Positions 7,174-11,970 of a stretch of 25,250 bases of DNA are shown piece by piece. Position 1 is the first letter of the stretch. Every line of letters begins with the position of its first letter. A program made the position numbers and the translations under genes. The DNA comes from a virus. The notes beneath the pieces are model-generated. The model did not search any database. It worked only from the letters and a program-made list of their open reading frames with translations, and was not told the DNA's origin. The stretch covers positions 1-25,250 of IMG/VR virus record IMGVR_UViG_3300044678_000714; one strand, given 5' to 3'.

Positions 7174-7699
7174 CCGCTATTCCCTGATAAGTTTTACTTC
7201 GCTCTTTCCATCTATTTGGTCCAGGTGGCATTTTGTGAATTCTGTCATCTCTGCCATCAACTATATTCGTTGGGATCAATTTAGGTAAATTTTTAAGCCA
7301 CAAAGAAGTTGCTTTAGTTTCACCATGTCCAAACTGCCAAGGTTGGATTATTTGGTCAGGCTTTTTATACAAAGAGGACATTATGCATATTGGGTTCTCA
7401 ATCGCTATTTTTGGTATATCAGCCTTAGCCAACATCATAAAAAATGATGCGCTTGCATATTGACTACCATTTAATTTTTTAGCCTCAAAGTGCCTAGCAC
7501 CGCTAACCGATAAATCTGTGCAAGGTGGGTGAGCAATCATTAAATCCCAAGGGTAATCCAAAAGGTCACGAATATCGCCTTGGTAATGTGGCCCAGGCGC
7601 ATCAGTTGGCAACAAATCGCAACTTAAAGCCTCATGCCCAAGTTTTATAAAAGCATCCCTAACCGCACCGCTGTATTCGCAAGCAATTAATACTTTCAA
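7052..7699 (-). CDS. Small phage C5-cytosine DNA methyltransferase-like protein
   Basis: A 215-residue protein opening KVLIACEYSGAVRDAF (AdoMet-binding motif I), with HPPCTDLSVSG around Cys60 (motif IV nucleophile PC) and IAIENPI at 99-105 (motif VI). It lacks a large target-recognition domain, as do many short phage enzymes of this type. The start is TTG 7699, sharing bases with the stop of the 49-residue gene; no in-frame ATG lies near, and GAGG is about ten bases upstream. The family usually ends near YQGIADAMAEQWG (residues 171-183). The 32 residues beyond this overlap the next gene, so the end may be extended. It could methylate phage DNA against host nucleases. Confidence 0.82.
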   Translation of the reverse strand: MKVLIACEYSGAVRDAFIKLGHEALSCDLLPTDAPGPHYQGDIRDLLDYPWDLMIAHPPCTDLSVSGARHFEAKKLNGSQYASASFFMMLAKADIPKIAIENPICIMSSLYKKPDQIIQPWQFGHGETKATSLWLKNLPKLIPTNIVDGRDDRIHKMPPGPNRWKERSKTYQGIADAMAEQWGNLDRGTQTLLRGEMDCSIAFTEAQGVFGFSSR

Positions 7700-7845
7700 A
7701 ATGGGGCATCCTCGTAAACAGGTTTTGGTTGTTTAACACGCACAAAAGTCCAACCTTGGCGCATTTCGGTTATATGCTTGGCTTCCCAAAGTGTGGAAAC
7801 AATCCGCATTTTTTCGTTGTTTTCGTCAAATATGTGATATTTCAT
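7696..7845 (-). CDS. Small hypothetical protein, 49 aa
   Basis: Frame from ATG 7845 to TGA 7696. The start shares bases with the stop of the DUF1376 gene (ATGA) and its stop shares bases with the TTG start of the methyltransferase, so it fills the gap exactly. The product has a KYHIFDENNEKMRIVSTLWEA opening and a WTFVRVKQPKP strand, suggesting a small alpha/beta fold. No family is recognised. The tight two-sided coupling is the main evidence that it is translated. Confidence 0.65.
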   Translation of the reverse strand: MKYHIFDENNEKMRIVSTLWEAKHITEMRQGWTFVRVKQPKPVYEDAPF

Positions 7846-8585
7846 GCGCCACCCTGAATCAAACGTTGGCGATATTGGCCTTCAGTTTCGCCTAAACGTG
7901 GCTCTATGCCGAGTTCTTTGCCTTTTGCCATAACTCCACTTAAAGTCTGATGCCAAGGCACAGTGGGCTTATCCTGCGTTCCATGAAAGTTTTGACGTTG
8001 GTTGCGCACCCAAGTTCGCCACGTTGCATCCCAATCCAACTTCACCCCTTTTGCACCAGGCACAGAAATCCAATAGTCCGCAAAAGATTCATAAACGTCT
8101 GCAGGTTTAAGATCAGGTCGCTTTTCTTTGCAGTAGGATTCCCAAGAAGGTGGTATTTGGTCTTTTTTTGCAAATCTTGAACCTTTGGTCGCTTTAGCGA
8201 CACCAATACTATGGTTATTGGTTAATGGTTCTTGGTTCATGGTTTGCATTGGGGGGTGTTTAGGGGGGCTATCGCTACCCTTACCCCACCTTAATGCTGC
8301 CCCTTTGCGCCCACCTTCTTGCATTGCGTGATATTTGGCTATTTCCTCGTCTGCACGTTTATTTCGCCAACCATCGTCAAATTCCTCAAAAAATTCAACT
8401 AAAACAGTTGCAACAACTTCTTCGGTGGATTTGATTCGCCTTGCTAAAAAACCTAAATTTTTGGTAAAAGGTTGCTCAGTTTGGTAATAAAGGTCAATTA
8501 ATCGCCTATAAGCCAAATCTTCCTCATTTGAGAGGTGGCTTGTGTGGGATATATAGTCCCCAATATGGAAGGGGTAAAAATTCAT
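7842..8585 (-). CDS. DUF1376 (YdaU-like) replication initiation protein
   Basis: A 247-residue protein from ATG 8585, which has AAGGA five bases upstream; an upstream TTG at 8600 is less likely. The N-terminal DUF1376 domain is clear: MNFYPFHIGDYISHTSHLS, EEDLAYRRLIDLYYQTEQPF, then RRI and EFFEEFDDGWRNKRADEEI, a winged-helix-like region of about 90 residues. A disordered linker follows (KHPPMQTMNQEPLTNNHSIG), and the C-terminal DWDATWRTWVRNQRQNF motif is typical of lambda-O-like and related replication proteins. The linker is encoded by a heptamer iteron array, as lambda ori lies inside gene O. It is the second gene on the leftward arm, after the Cro-like gene, matching a lambdoid pR operon. 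No helicase or loader gene is visible nearby. Confidence 0.85.
   Translation of the reverse strand: MNFYPFHIGDYISHTSHLSNEEDLAYRRLIDLYYQTEQPFTKNLGFLARRIKSTEEVVATVLVEFFEEFDDGWRNKRADEEIAKYHAMQEGGRKGAALRWGKGSDSPPKHPPMQTMNQEPLTNNHSIGVAKATKGSRFAKKDQIPPSWESYCKEKRPDLKPADVYESFADYWISVPGAKGVKLDWDATWRTWVRNQRQNFHGTQDKPTVPWHQTLSGVMAKGKELGIEPRLGETEGQYRQRLIQGGA
8188..8268. repeat. Candidate replication origin: palindrome, heptamer iterons, two G6 runs
   Basis: Inside the DUF1376 gene. GTCGC and GCGAC (8188-8192 and 8197-8201) form a perfect palindrome around TTTA. From 8210 to 8244 there are five uninterrupted heptamers ending in TGGTT: TATGGTT, ATTGGTT, AATGGTT, CTTGGTT, CATGGTT. Read on the minus strand they alternate AACCAT-N and AACCAA-N, giving a 14-base super-repeat. 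Two runs of six G follow at about 8251-8256 and 8263-8268. Iterons within the initiator gene are the lambda arrangement. Origin function is inferred. Confidence 0.6.
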
Positions 8586-8620
8586 ATTTTCCTTTGTCAA
8601 AGGTAGTCGTTAAAAAGGGT

Positions 8621-8673
8621 GGGCTTGGCAGGCGGTGACTAATCGCTGTTCGGGTGCTACCCTAGCCATGCCC
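8621..8673 (-). terminator. Possible attenuator or terminator after the Cro-like gene
   Basis: On the leftward transcript GGGCATGGC (8673-8665) can pair with GCCAAGCCC (8629-8621), seven base pairs with a 2x2 internal loop. A short ACCC and then TTTTT follow (8616-8611). The loop also contains a small GGGT/ACCC hairpin. It lies in the 99-base gap between the Cro-like stop (8685) and the replication gene start (8585). The four-base gap before the T-run makes it weaker than a classic terminator. Confidence 0.35.
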
Positions 8674-8684
8674 ATAGGTTATCG

Positions 8685-8924
8685 TTAAACTTGCCTTTCA
8701 GCAAGCTCTGGCCATACAAACCGCCAAGTATCAGGAAACAACTCTTTTCTGTTAACTAATCCATGACTTTGCTTTTCAAGCTCGGCAGCCAAAAAATATA
8801 GCTTATCTTGGGGTATACCCTTGATTTTCCATTGTGCAACCGCAGGTGGGCTTACCTGGCAAAGCCTGGAAACCGCTGAAGTTCCGCCTAAAAGCTCAAT
8901 AATTTGTGGTTGTGTAAGTATCAT
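8685..8924 (-). CDS. Cro/YdaS-like HTH transcriptional regulator
   Basis: A 79-residue protein: TQPQIIELLGGTSAVSRLCQVSPPAVAQWKIKGIPQDKLYFLAAELE. The pattern of a short helix, GG-T-AVSRLCQVSPPAVAQWK recognition helix pair and IPQDK turn is the Cro/YdaS fold found as the first gene of lambdoid early operons. It should bind operators in the adjacent divergent promoter region. No Shine-Dalgarno sequence precedes the ATG, and the leftward promoter places the transcript start only two or three bases before it, so the message is probably leaderless. It is the first gene of the leftward arm, followed by the DUF1376 replication gene. No separate CI-like repressor is visible, so whether it acts as Cro or as the only repressor cannot be told. 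Confidence 0.85.
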   Translation of the reverse strand: MILTQPQIIELLGGTSAVSRLCQVSPPAVAQWKIKGIPQDKLYFLAAELEKQSHGLVNRKELFPDTWRFVWPELAERQV

Positions 8925-8933
8925 ATTAAGCTA

Positions 8934-8962
8934 AGTATAACCCAAGAATATATATTTTACAA
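8934..8962 (-). promoter_or_regulatory. Leftward early promoter for the Cro-like gene
   Basis: On the minus strand TTGTAA (8962-8957) and TATACT (8939-8934) are separated by exactly 17 bases. TATACT matches the sigma-70 -10 consensus at five of six positions and TTGTAA matches the -35 at four of six. The predicted transcript start is near 8927-8926, immediately before the ATG at 8924. One copy of the decamer TATTAAGCTA (8924-8933) abuts the -10 element, so a bound regulator would block it. Confidence 0.65.
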
Positions 8963-8967
8963 AGTTC

Positions 8968-8996
8968 TTGCACTTTTATTTAATTTAGCTTAATAT
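8968..8996 (+). promoter_or_regulatory. Rightward early promoter
   Basis: TTGCAC (8968-8973) and TAATAT (8991-8996) lie 17 bases apart in an AT-rich spacer, giving a sigma-70 type promoter reading toward the gene at 9038. The same architecture recurs at 11427-11455. The complement of the decamer TATTAAGCTA occupies 8986-8995 and covers the -10, so operator binding would shut the promoter. Transcription should begin near 9001-9003. Confidence 0.7.
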
Positions 8997-9003
8997 ATCT
9001 ATA

Positions 9004-9016
9004 CGTCAATTTGACG
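9004..9016 (+). promoter_or_regulatory. 5'-terminal leader hairpin (first copy)
   Basis: CGTCA (9004-9008) pairs with TGACG (9012-9016) around ATT. It begins eight bases after the -10, so it would form the very 5' end of the rightward mRNA, and it is followed by GTGAAA and the AGGA ribosome binding site. A matching element with different but compensated stem bases is at 11463-11476. Confidence 0.5.
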
Positions 9017-9037
9017 GTGAAAAAATAGGAAAAAATC

Positions 9038-9244
9038 ATGGATGAGCAAGCATCACAACACAATGACCGCCTACAAATGGAACGTGAATTAGAGTCCATT
9101 TTTCAGGATCTTGAAGACGGTTTAATTCCCACCTTTGACCAAATAGACATTTTGCGCTATCACTGCGGTTTGAAGGTTTACCCACGCACAATTCTTAATG
9201 ACGTTTTTAAAGACTTTGGCACAATTTATGGAGCATCAAAATGA
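9038..9244 (+). CDS. First gene of rightward operon, unknown function
   Basis: A 68-residue acidic protein (MDEQASQHNDRLQMERELESIFQ, then DLEDGLIPTFDQIDILRYHCGL). Its start has AGGA about seven bases upstream and it lies directly behind the rightward promoter and leader hairpin. The gene ends in an ATGA overlap with the putative ssDNA-binding protein. No family is recognised. By position it is the earliest rightward product, the place where lambdoid phages often keep antiterminators or host-takeover proteins, but nothing in its sequence confirms such a role. Confidence 0.7.
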   Translation: MDEQASQHNDRLQMERELESIFQDLEDGLIPTFDQIDILRYHCGLKVYPRTILNDVFKDFGTIYGASK

Positions 9245-9873
9245 TTCTTAAAGAAGAACAAATGGAAGGTAAAGATTTTAAGATTGCGCCAGTGGGAAAC
9301 CACTTGGCACGTTTATATCGCATTATTGACCTTGGCACACAAAAAACGGTGTGGGAAGGTGTGGAAAAAATGCAACGCAAGATTATGTTTAATTTTGAAT
9401 TGCATGGCGAAGATAACGAGGGTCAGCCTTTAACGACTGATGATGGCAAACCTTTAATGGTTACTAAGCGATATACAAGGTCATTCTTTGAAACTTCAGC
9501 CCTGCGCCAAGATTTGCAGGCTTGGAGAGGAAAAGAATTTACAGCAGACGAGCTACAAGGCTTTGATATTACGGTCTTACTTGGTAAGTTTTGCATGATT
9601 AACGTGATCCATAACAAAGCATCAAACGGTAAAACGTATGCCAACGTTAAAGGTTTAAGCCCTGTTCCTGCAGCCATGAAAAAATTAGGTGAGCCAAAGG
9701 GTGTAAACGATACATTCATTTTTGACCTGAACGCTTTTGATCAGGCCAAATTTGACACGTTGCCACAATGGTTGCAAGACACCATTAAAGAATCCGCAGA
9801 GTATCGTGGAACTGTGGCCTCAGGCAATCCTGCCAAGGTTTTGCAAGATATTGATGATGACGTGCCATTTTAA
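9241..9873 (+). CDS. Putative phage single-stranded DNA-binding protein
   Basis: A 210-residue protein: FKIAPVGNHLARLYRIIDLGTQK, then a strand-rich middle (KIMFNFELHG, MVTKRYTRSF, FCMINVIHNKASNGKTYANVKGLSPVP). It ends DIDDDVPF. That acidic tail with terminal Pro-Phe is the hallmark SSB C-terminal tip, used in bacterial SSB (DDDIPF) to recruit partner enzymes. The body does not look like a standard SSB OB fold by eye, though a beta-barrel with KTYANV-type strands is compatible. The ATG at 9241 has GGAG nine bases upstream and overlaps the previous stop. The setting beside an exonuclease on the arm equivalent to lambda pL suggests recombination or replication. Confidence 0.7.
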   Translation: MILKEEQMEGKDFKIAPVGNHLARLYRIIDLGTQKTVWEGVEKMQRKIMFNFELHGEDNEGQPLTTDDGKPLMVTKRYTRSFFETSALRQDLQAWRGKEFTADELQGFDITVLLGKFCMINVIHNKASNGKTYANVKGLSPVPAAMKKLGEPKGVNDTFIFDLNAFDQAKFDTLPQWLQDTIKESAEYRGTVASGNPAKVLQDIDDDVPF

Positions 9874-9881
9874 ATAATTAA

Positions 9882-9959
9882 GGGGTGAAAGCGGATGCTG
9901 ACTGCAAACAGCTACCGACTCTAGCGTCAGTGCAGCGAGTAGCCCCACCTTTATTATGA
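9882..9959 (+). other. Structured spacer with a 24-codon open frame
   Basis: The gap between the SSB-like gene and the HTH gene can fold into a nested stem: GGGG (9882-9885) with CCCC (9943-9946), GCTG-A-CTG (9897-9904) with CAG-TG-CAGC (9928-9936), and GCTA (9911-9914) with TAGC (9922-9925). ACCTTTATTATG follows. The same DNA holds an open frame from GTG 9885 to TGA 9959, whose stop overlaps the next ATG. The ribosome binding site AAGG is too close to that GTG to be convincing. It may be an attenuator, a processing site or a tiny gene. Confidence 0.35.
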
Positions 9960-10309
9960 ACAGAAAAGAATTACTACAAAAAAAATTATTGGAGCAAATG
10001 TCGCACACCCCAATGACTCGGACAGAAATGGCTGATTTTTTAGGTGTTTCTGTGGTGTTTATAGCTCGTTATATCACCCAACTTAGAAAAGCAAAGCAAA
10101 TATATATTCACCATTACGAGAGGACACCAAAGCATAAGCCTAAGTCGTTTTATGCGACAGGTGACCTGCCTGATGCGCCTGAATTGCCACCAATCCCTCA
10201 ACGTGAACTACAAAAACGTTACAGGCAGGAATCAAAAGGCAGTCCAAAGCATAAAACTTCAACATCAAAAATGGATATAGCAGCAAGTTGGCTATTTAAC
10301 CCAAAATGA
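9956..10309 (+). CDS. Winged-helix DNA-binding protein
   Basis: A 117-residue protein. Residues about 15-55 read MSHTPMTRTEMADFLGVSVV then FIARYITQLRKAKQIYIHHYERT, an HTH with a wing-like strand, of the MarR/DeoR-like type. The rest is Lys/Pro-rich and probably flexible (RTPKHKPKSF; KGSPKHKTSTSK), ending WLFNPK. It probably regulates transcription or binds DNA non-specifically; the target is unknown. The gene follows the structured spacer and overlaps the next microprotein by ATGA. Confidence 0.75.
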   Translation: MNRKELLQKKLLEQMSHTPMTRTEMADFLGVSVVFIARYITQLRKAKQIYIHHYERTPKHKPKSFYATGDLPDAPELPPIPQRELQKRYRQESKGSPKHKTSTSKMDIAASWLFNPK

Positions 10310-10404
10310 TCACAATTTTATGGGTGGTGTTGGGTGGCATCGGAATGTTGGCCTTGGCGATCCTGGCTATTTTGTTTGCTTTATGGTGGACACAAAATGA
10401 CTAA
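10306..10404 (+). CDS. Single-span membrane microprotein, 32 aa
   Basis: ATG 10306 overlaps the stop of the HTH gene and the frame ends at TAA 10404. The product is almost entirely one hydrophobic segment (ILWVVLGGIGMLALAILAIL) followed by FALWWTQND. No ribosome binding site is evident beyond coupling. No family is recognised. It overlaps the next membrane protein gene by 8 bases, forming a chain of overlapped starts. Confidence 0.55.
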   Translation: MITILWVVLGGIGMLALAILAILFALWWTQND

Positions 10405-10561
10405 GGTGGCCATCAAAACCGCTTGGGTTGCGTTATTTATCGGTGGAGTGGTCTTTGCTTATGGGCATGGATATAAAAGCGGTAAACACGCTCAAATCAG
10501 TATGGAATCAGCTATGCAAATAGCTAAAGCACAATTTACTTGCAAAATGGAGCAAAAATGA
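10397..10561 (+). CDS. Small membrane-anchored protein, 54 aa
   Basis: ATG 10397 is chosen over an in-frame start at 10334 because GGTGG lies just upstream and the N-terminus then reads MTKVAIKTAWVALFIGGVVFAYGHGY, a single transmembrane segment with a charged start. The rest (KSGKHAQISMESAMQIAKAQFTCKMEQK) is a short soluble helix. The gene overlaps the exonuclease start by ATGA. Function unknown. Confidence 0.65.
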   Translation: MTKVAIKTAWVALFIGGVVFAYGHGYKSGKHAQISMESAMQIAKAQFTCKMEQK

Positions 10562-11301
10562 TAATTAAACAAGCATCAGAATCAGGTCACTGGTATACAA
10601 AAACAGGCGAAACAGCCTATACAACAGAGGGTAAAACAGGGCTAAGGGCTACAACTTTGCGTGATGCTCGTAAATTAGACCTAGTCCCTAGTGTTACAAC
10701 TATCTTAGGTGTCGCAGCCAAACCAGGCTTGCAGACGTGGTTGCAAACTCAGGTTTTATTGGCAGCCTTAACTCTGCCACGCAAAGAAGGCGAGCCTGAG
10801 CAAGATTGGCTTGAGCGTGTGATGGCTGATTCAAAAGCCCAAACAAGGCAGGCTGCGGATCGTGGCACTGCAATTCATGGAGTTATTGAATCCTACTTTG
10901 AGCAGATTCCATCGCAAGACTGGCCACCATACGTCAAGAACGTGGAAAAAGCCCTTTTAGACACGTTTGGAGAGCAATTGTGGAACTCTGAGAAATCTTT
11001 TGCAAATGAGCTAGGGTATGGCGGTAAAGTTGATTTATCAGCCCCTAATATCGTGGTGGACTATAAAACCAAAGAAACCGACTTATCCAAAATTGAGCCA
11101 TATCACGAACATGAAATGCAATTGGCAGCTTATTGCGTTGGCATGGGTTACAAAATTGAGGATTGCCGAGCAGCGATTGTGTTTGTAAATGGCAAGACAA
11201 ATGAAGTAAAGTTATGCGAAATACCCCAGGCAAACTTAAAGTTGGCATGGGACTGTTTTACCCATCTTTTAGCGTTCTACCGTTTAAAGAACAATATTTA
11301 A
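10558..11301 (+). CDS. PD-(D/E)XK exonuclease
   Basis: A 247-residue protein from ATG 10558, with GGAG five bases upstream; a TTG at 10540 is less likely. The N-terminal part has LVPSVTTILGVAAKPGLQTW and DRGTAIHGVIESYF, seen in Cas4/RecB-like phage exonucleases. The catalytic core is GYGGKVDL (Asp), IVVDYKTKE (D-x-K) and HEMQLAAYCVGMGY, equivalent to the RecB-family Q-x3-Y motif. It probably degrades double-stranded DNA ends to feed a recombination or repair pathway with the nearby SSB-like protein. No recombinase of the Erf, Bet or RecT type is seen in the window. Confidence 0.85.
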   Translation: MIIKQASESGHWYTKTGETAYTTEGKTGLRATTLRDARKLDLVPSVTTILGVAAKPGLQTWLQTQVLLAALTLPRKEGEPEQDWLERVMADSKAQTRQAADRGTAIHGVIESYFEQIPSQDWPPYVKNVEKALLDTFGEQLWNSEKSFANELGYGGKVDLSAPNIVVDYKTKETDLSKIEPYHEHEMQLAAYCVGMGYKIEDCRAAIVFVNGKTNEVKLCEIPQANLKLAWDCFTHLLAFYRLKNNI

Positions 11302-11306
11302 AAAAA

Positions 11307-11382
11307 TGCCTTGTAGCTCAGTTGGTAGAGCATCGGACTGTTAATCCAAGGGTCGCAGGTTCAAGCCCTGCCGAGGCAGCCA
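11307..11382 (+). tRNA. tRNA-Asn (anticodon GTT)
   Basis: A 76-base cloverleaf can be drawn completely. The acceptor arms TGCCTTG and CGAGGCA pair with one G-U, the D stem is GCTC/GAGC with loop AGTTGGTA, the anticodon loop CTGTTAA has GTT at 11340-11342, the T stem is GCAGG/CCTGC with loop TTCAAGC, the discriminator is G and CCA is encoded. The anticodon stem TCGGA/TCCAA has one C-A mismatch at position 28-42. The gene begins five bases after the exonuclease stop and is probably co-transcribed. Confidence 0.95.
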
Positions 11383-11426
11383 AACTGTTGTATTTCTGCA
11401 ACACTCAAATTATTTTAATAAATGAC

Positions 11427-11455
11427 TTGCTTTAGGTATTAAGCTACCTTAATAT
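11427..11455 (+). promoter_or_regulatory. Second rightward promoter, same design as the first
   Basis: TTGCTT (11427-11432) and TAATAT (11450-11455) are 17 bases apart. The sequence from the -10 through CTATACGT and on to CGGTGAAA repeats the layout of 8991-9021. The decamer TATTAAGCTA lies in the spacer at 11437-11446; its half TATTAAG is mirrored by CTTAATA at 11448-11454, giving a palindromic operator over the -10. Confidence 0.7.
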
Positions 11456-11462
11456 ACCTATA

Positions 11463-11476
11463 CGTTCATAAGAACG
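11463..11476 (+). promoter_or_regulatory. 5'-terminal leader hairpin (second copy)
   Basis: CGTTC (11463-11467) pairs with GAACG (11472-11476) around ATAA. It starts eight bases after the -10, exactly as in the copy at 9004, and is followed by the same GTGAAA. Stem bases differ from the first copy in both arms but pairing is kept. Confidence 0.5.
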
Positions 11477-11497
11477 GTGAAATTAAGGAGAAATAAA

Positions 11498-11674
11498 ATG
11501 TTATTCCCAAAAGACACAGCTTTCAAAGTAGGCTTTACCAACGAGCAACAAGCCTTAGAGTGGGCTTGCAACAAGCACAAATTTGGTGGTTGTTATGAAA
11601 AAGTTGGAGAGAATCAATATTTAGCATATTGGTTGCCAAAAAATCACCCATTAGTTTCAGAATTTGCTTGGTAA
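11498..11674 (+). CDS. Small hypothetical protein, 58 aa
   Basis: ATG 11498 has a perfect AAGGAG seven bases upstream, so it is preferred to GTG 11477. The product (MLFPKDTAFKVGFTNEQQAL, CNKHKFGGCYEKVGENQYLAYW) looks like a compact alpha/beta domain. No family is recognised. It is the first gene behind the second rightward promoter and so likely an early product. Confidence 0.7.
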   Translation: MLFPKDTAFKVGFTNEQQALEWACNKHKFGGCYEKVGENQYLAYWLPKNHPLVSEFAW

Positions 11675-11684
11675 GGAGCTAATC

Positions 11685-11888
11685 ATGGAAATTTACGAAT
11701 ACGATTACGATGGCATCAAACTAGATATTCATTACCACACAGAAGATGGTGATGACAGCGTTGGCATGTTTGGTGTGCAAGTTTATGTAGAAGGCATATT
11801 CCACAAAGGTGAAGACATCACCGACCTTATTGGCAAATCGACTTACGAGTTTTTTGAATCTGAGCTAATGGAGTATGTAAATGGTTGA
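11685..11888 (+). CDS. Small acidic protein, 67 aa, unknown function
   Basis: ATG 11685 follows AAGGAG by six bases; an upstream ORF start at 11664 has no such signal. The product is strongly acidic (MEIYEYDYDGIKLDIHYHTED, then DGDDSVGMFGVQVYVEG, FFESELMEYVNG), with alternating strand-like segments. High negative charge in a small early protein is a feature shared with DNA-mimic inhibitors, but nothing else supports that here. Its end overlaps the next gene by 8 bases. Confidence 0.7.
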   Translation: MEIYEYDYDGIKLDIHYHTEDGDDSVGMFGVQVYVEGIFHKGEDITDLIGKSTYEFFESELMEYVNG

Positions 11889-11970
11889 TATTCTTAAAGG
11901 CTTATTCTTAGGGTTTTGTTTCTTTGTAATCCCATTAACGGTTTGGATTATCCGCACAGGTGGCCTATGA
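11881..11970 (+). CDS. Membrane microprotein, 29 aa
   Basis: ATG 11881 lies inside the end of the preceding gene and the stop TGA 11968-11970 overlaps the next ATG. The product is a single hydrophobic span (LFLGFCFFVIPLTVWII) with short charged ends. No family is recognised. The reading is supported by overlaps on both sides, though it is too short to be certain. Confidence 0.45.
   Translation: MVDILKGLFLGFCFFVIPLTVWIIRTGGL

Larger units (their letters stand above)
8923..8996. promoter_or_regulatory. Inverted operator pair flanking the divergent promoters
   Basis: The 12-mer ATATTAAGCTAA at 8923-8934 recurs as its exact reverse complement at 8985-8996. The two copies sit symmetrically, each at the -10 of one of the two divergent promoters. 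The core decamer appears a third time at 11437-11446 beside the second rightward promoter. These are the natural candidate binding sites for the Cro/YdaS-like protein encoded next to them. Confidence 0.65.

Noticed and set aside
8210-8244. Heptamer repeats as a CRISPR or simple microsatellite
   Set aside because: No spacers, units of seven without gaps, and a location inside a replication gene beside a palindrome favour iterons.
8600-8600. TTG 8600 as start of the DUF1376 gene
   Set aside because: ATG 8585 has AAGGA at good spacing and matches the family start MN-(F/Y)-YPFHIGDY.
10334-10561. Longer 75-codon version of the membrane protein from 10334
   Set aside because: It would overlap the 32-residue frame by 71 bases and adds a non-membrane start; ATG 10397 has GGTGG and yields a clean N-terminal span.
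11307-11382. tRNA gene as a phage attachment site
   Set aside because: The tRNA is complete and inside an early operon; no integrase or partial repeat of it is seen in the window.
11214-11435. 73-codon plus-strand frame covering the tRNA
   Set aside because: It runs out of frame through the exonuclease end and across the tRNA; no independent support.
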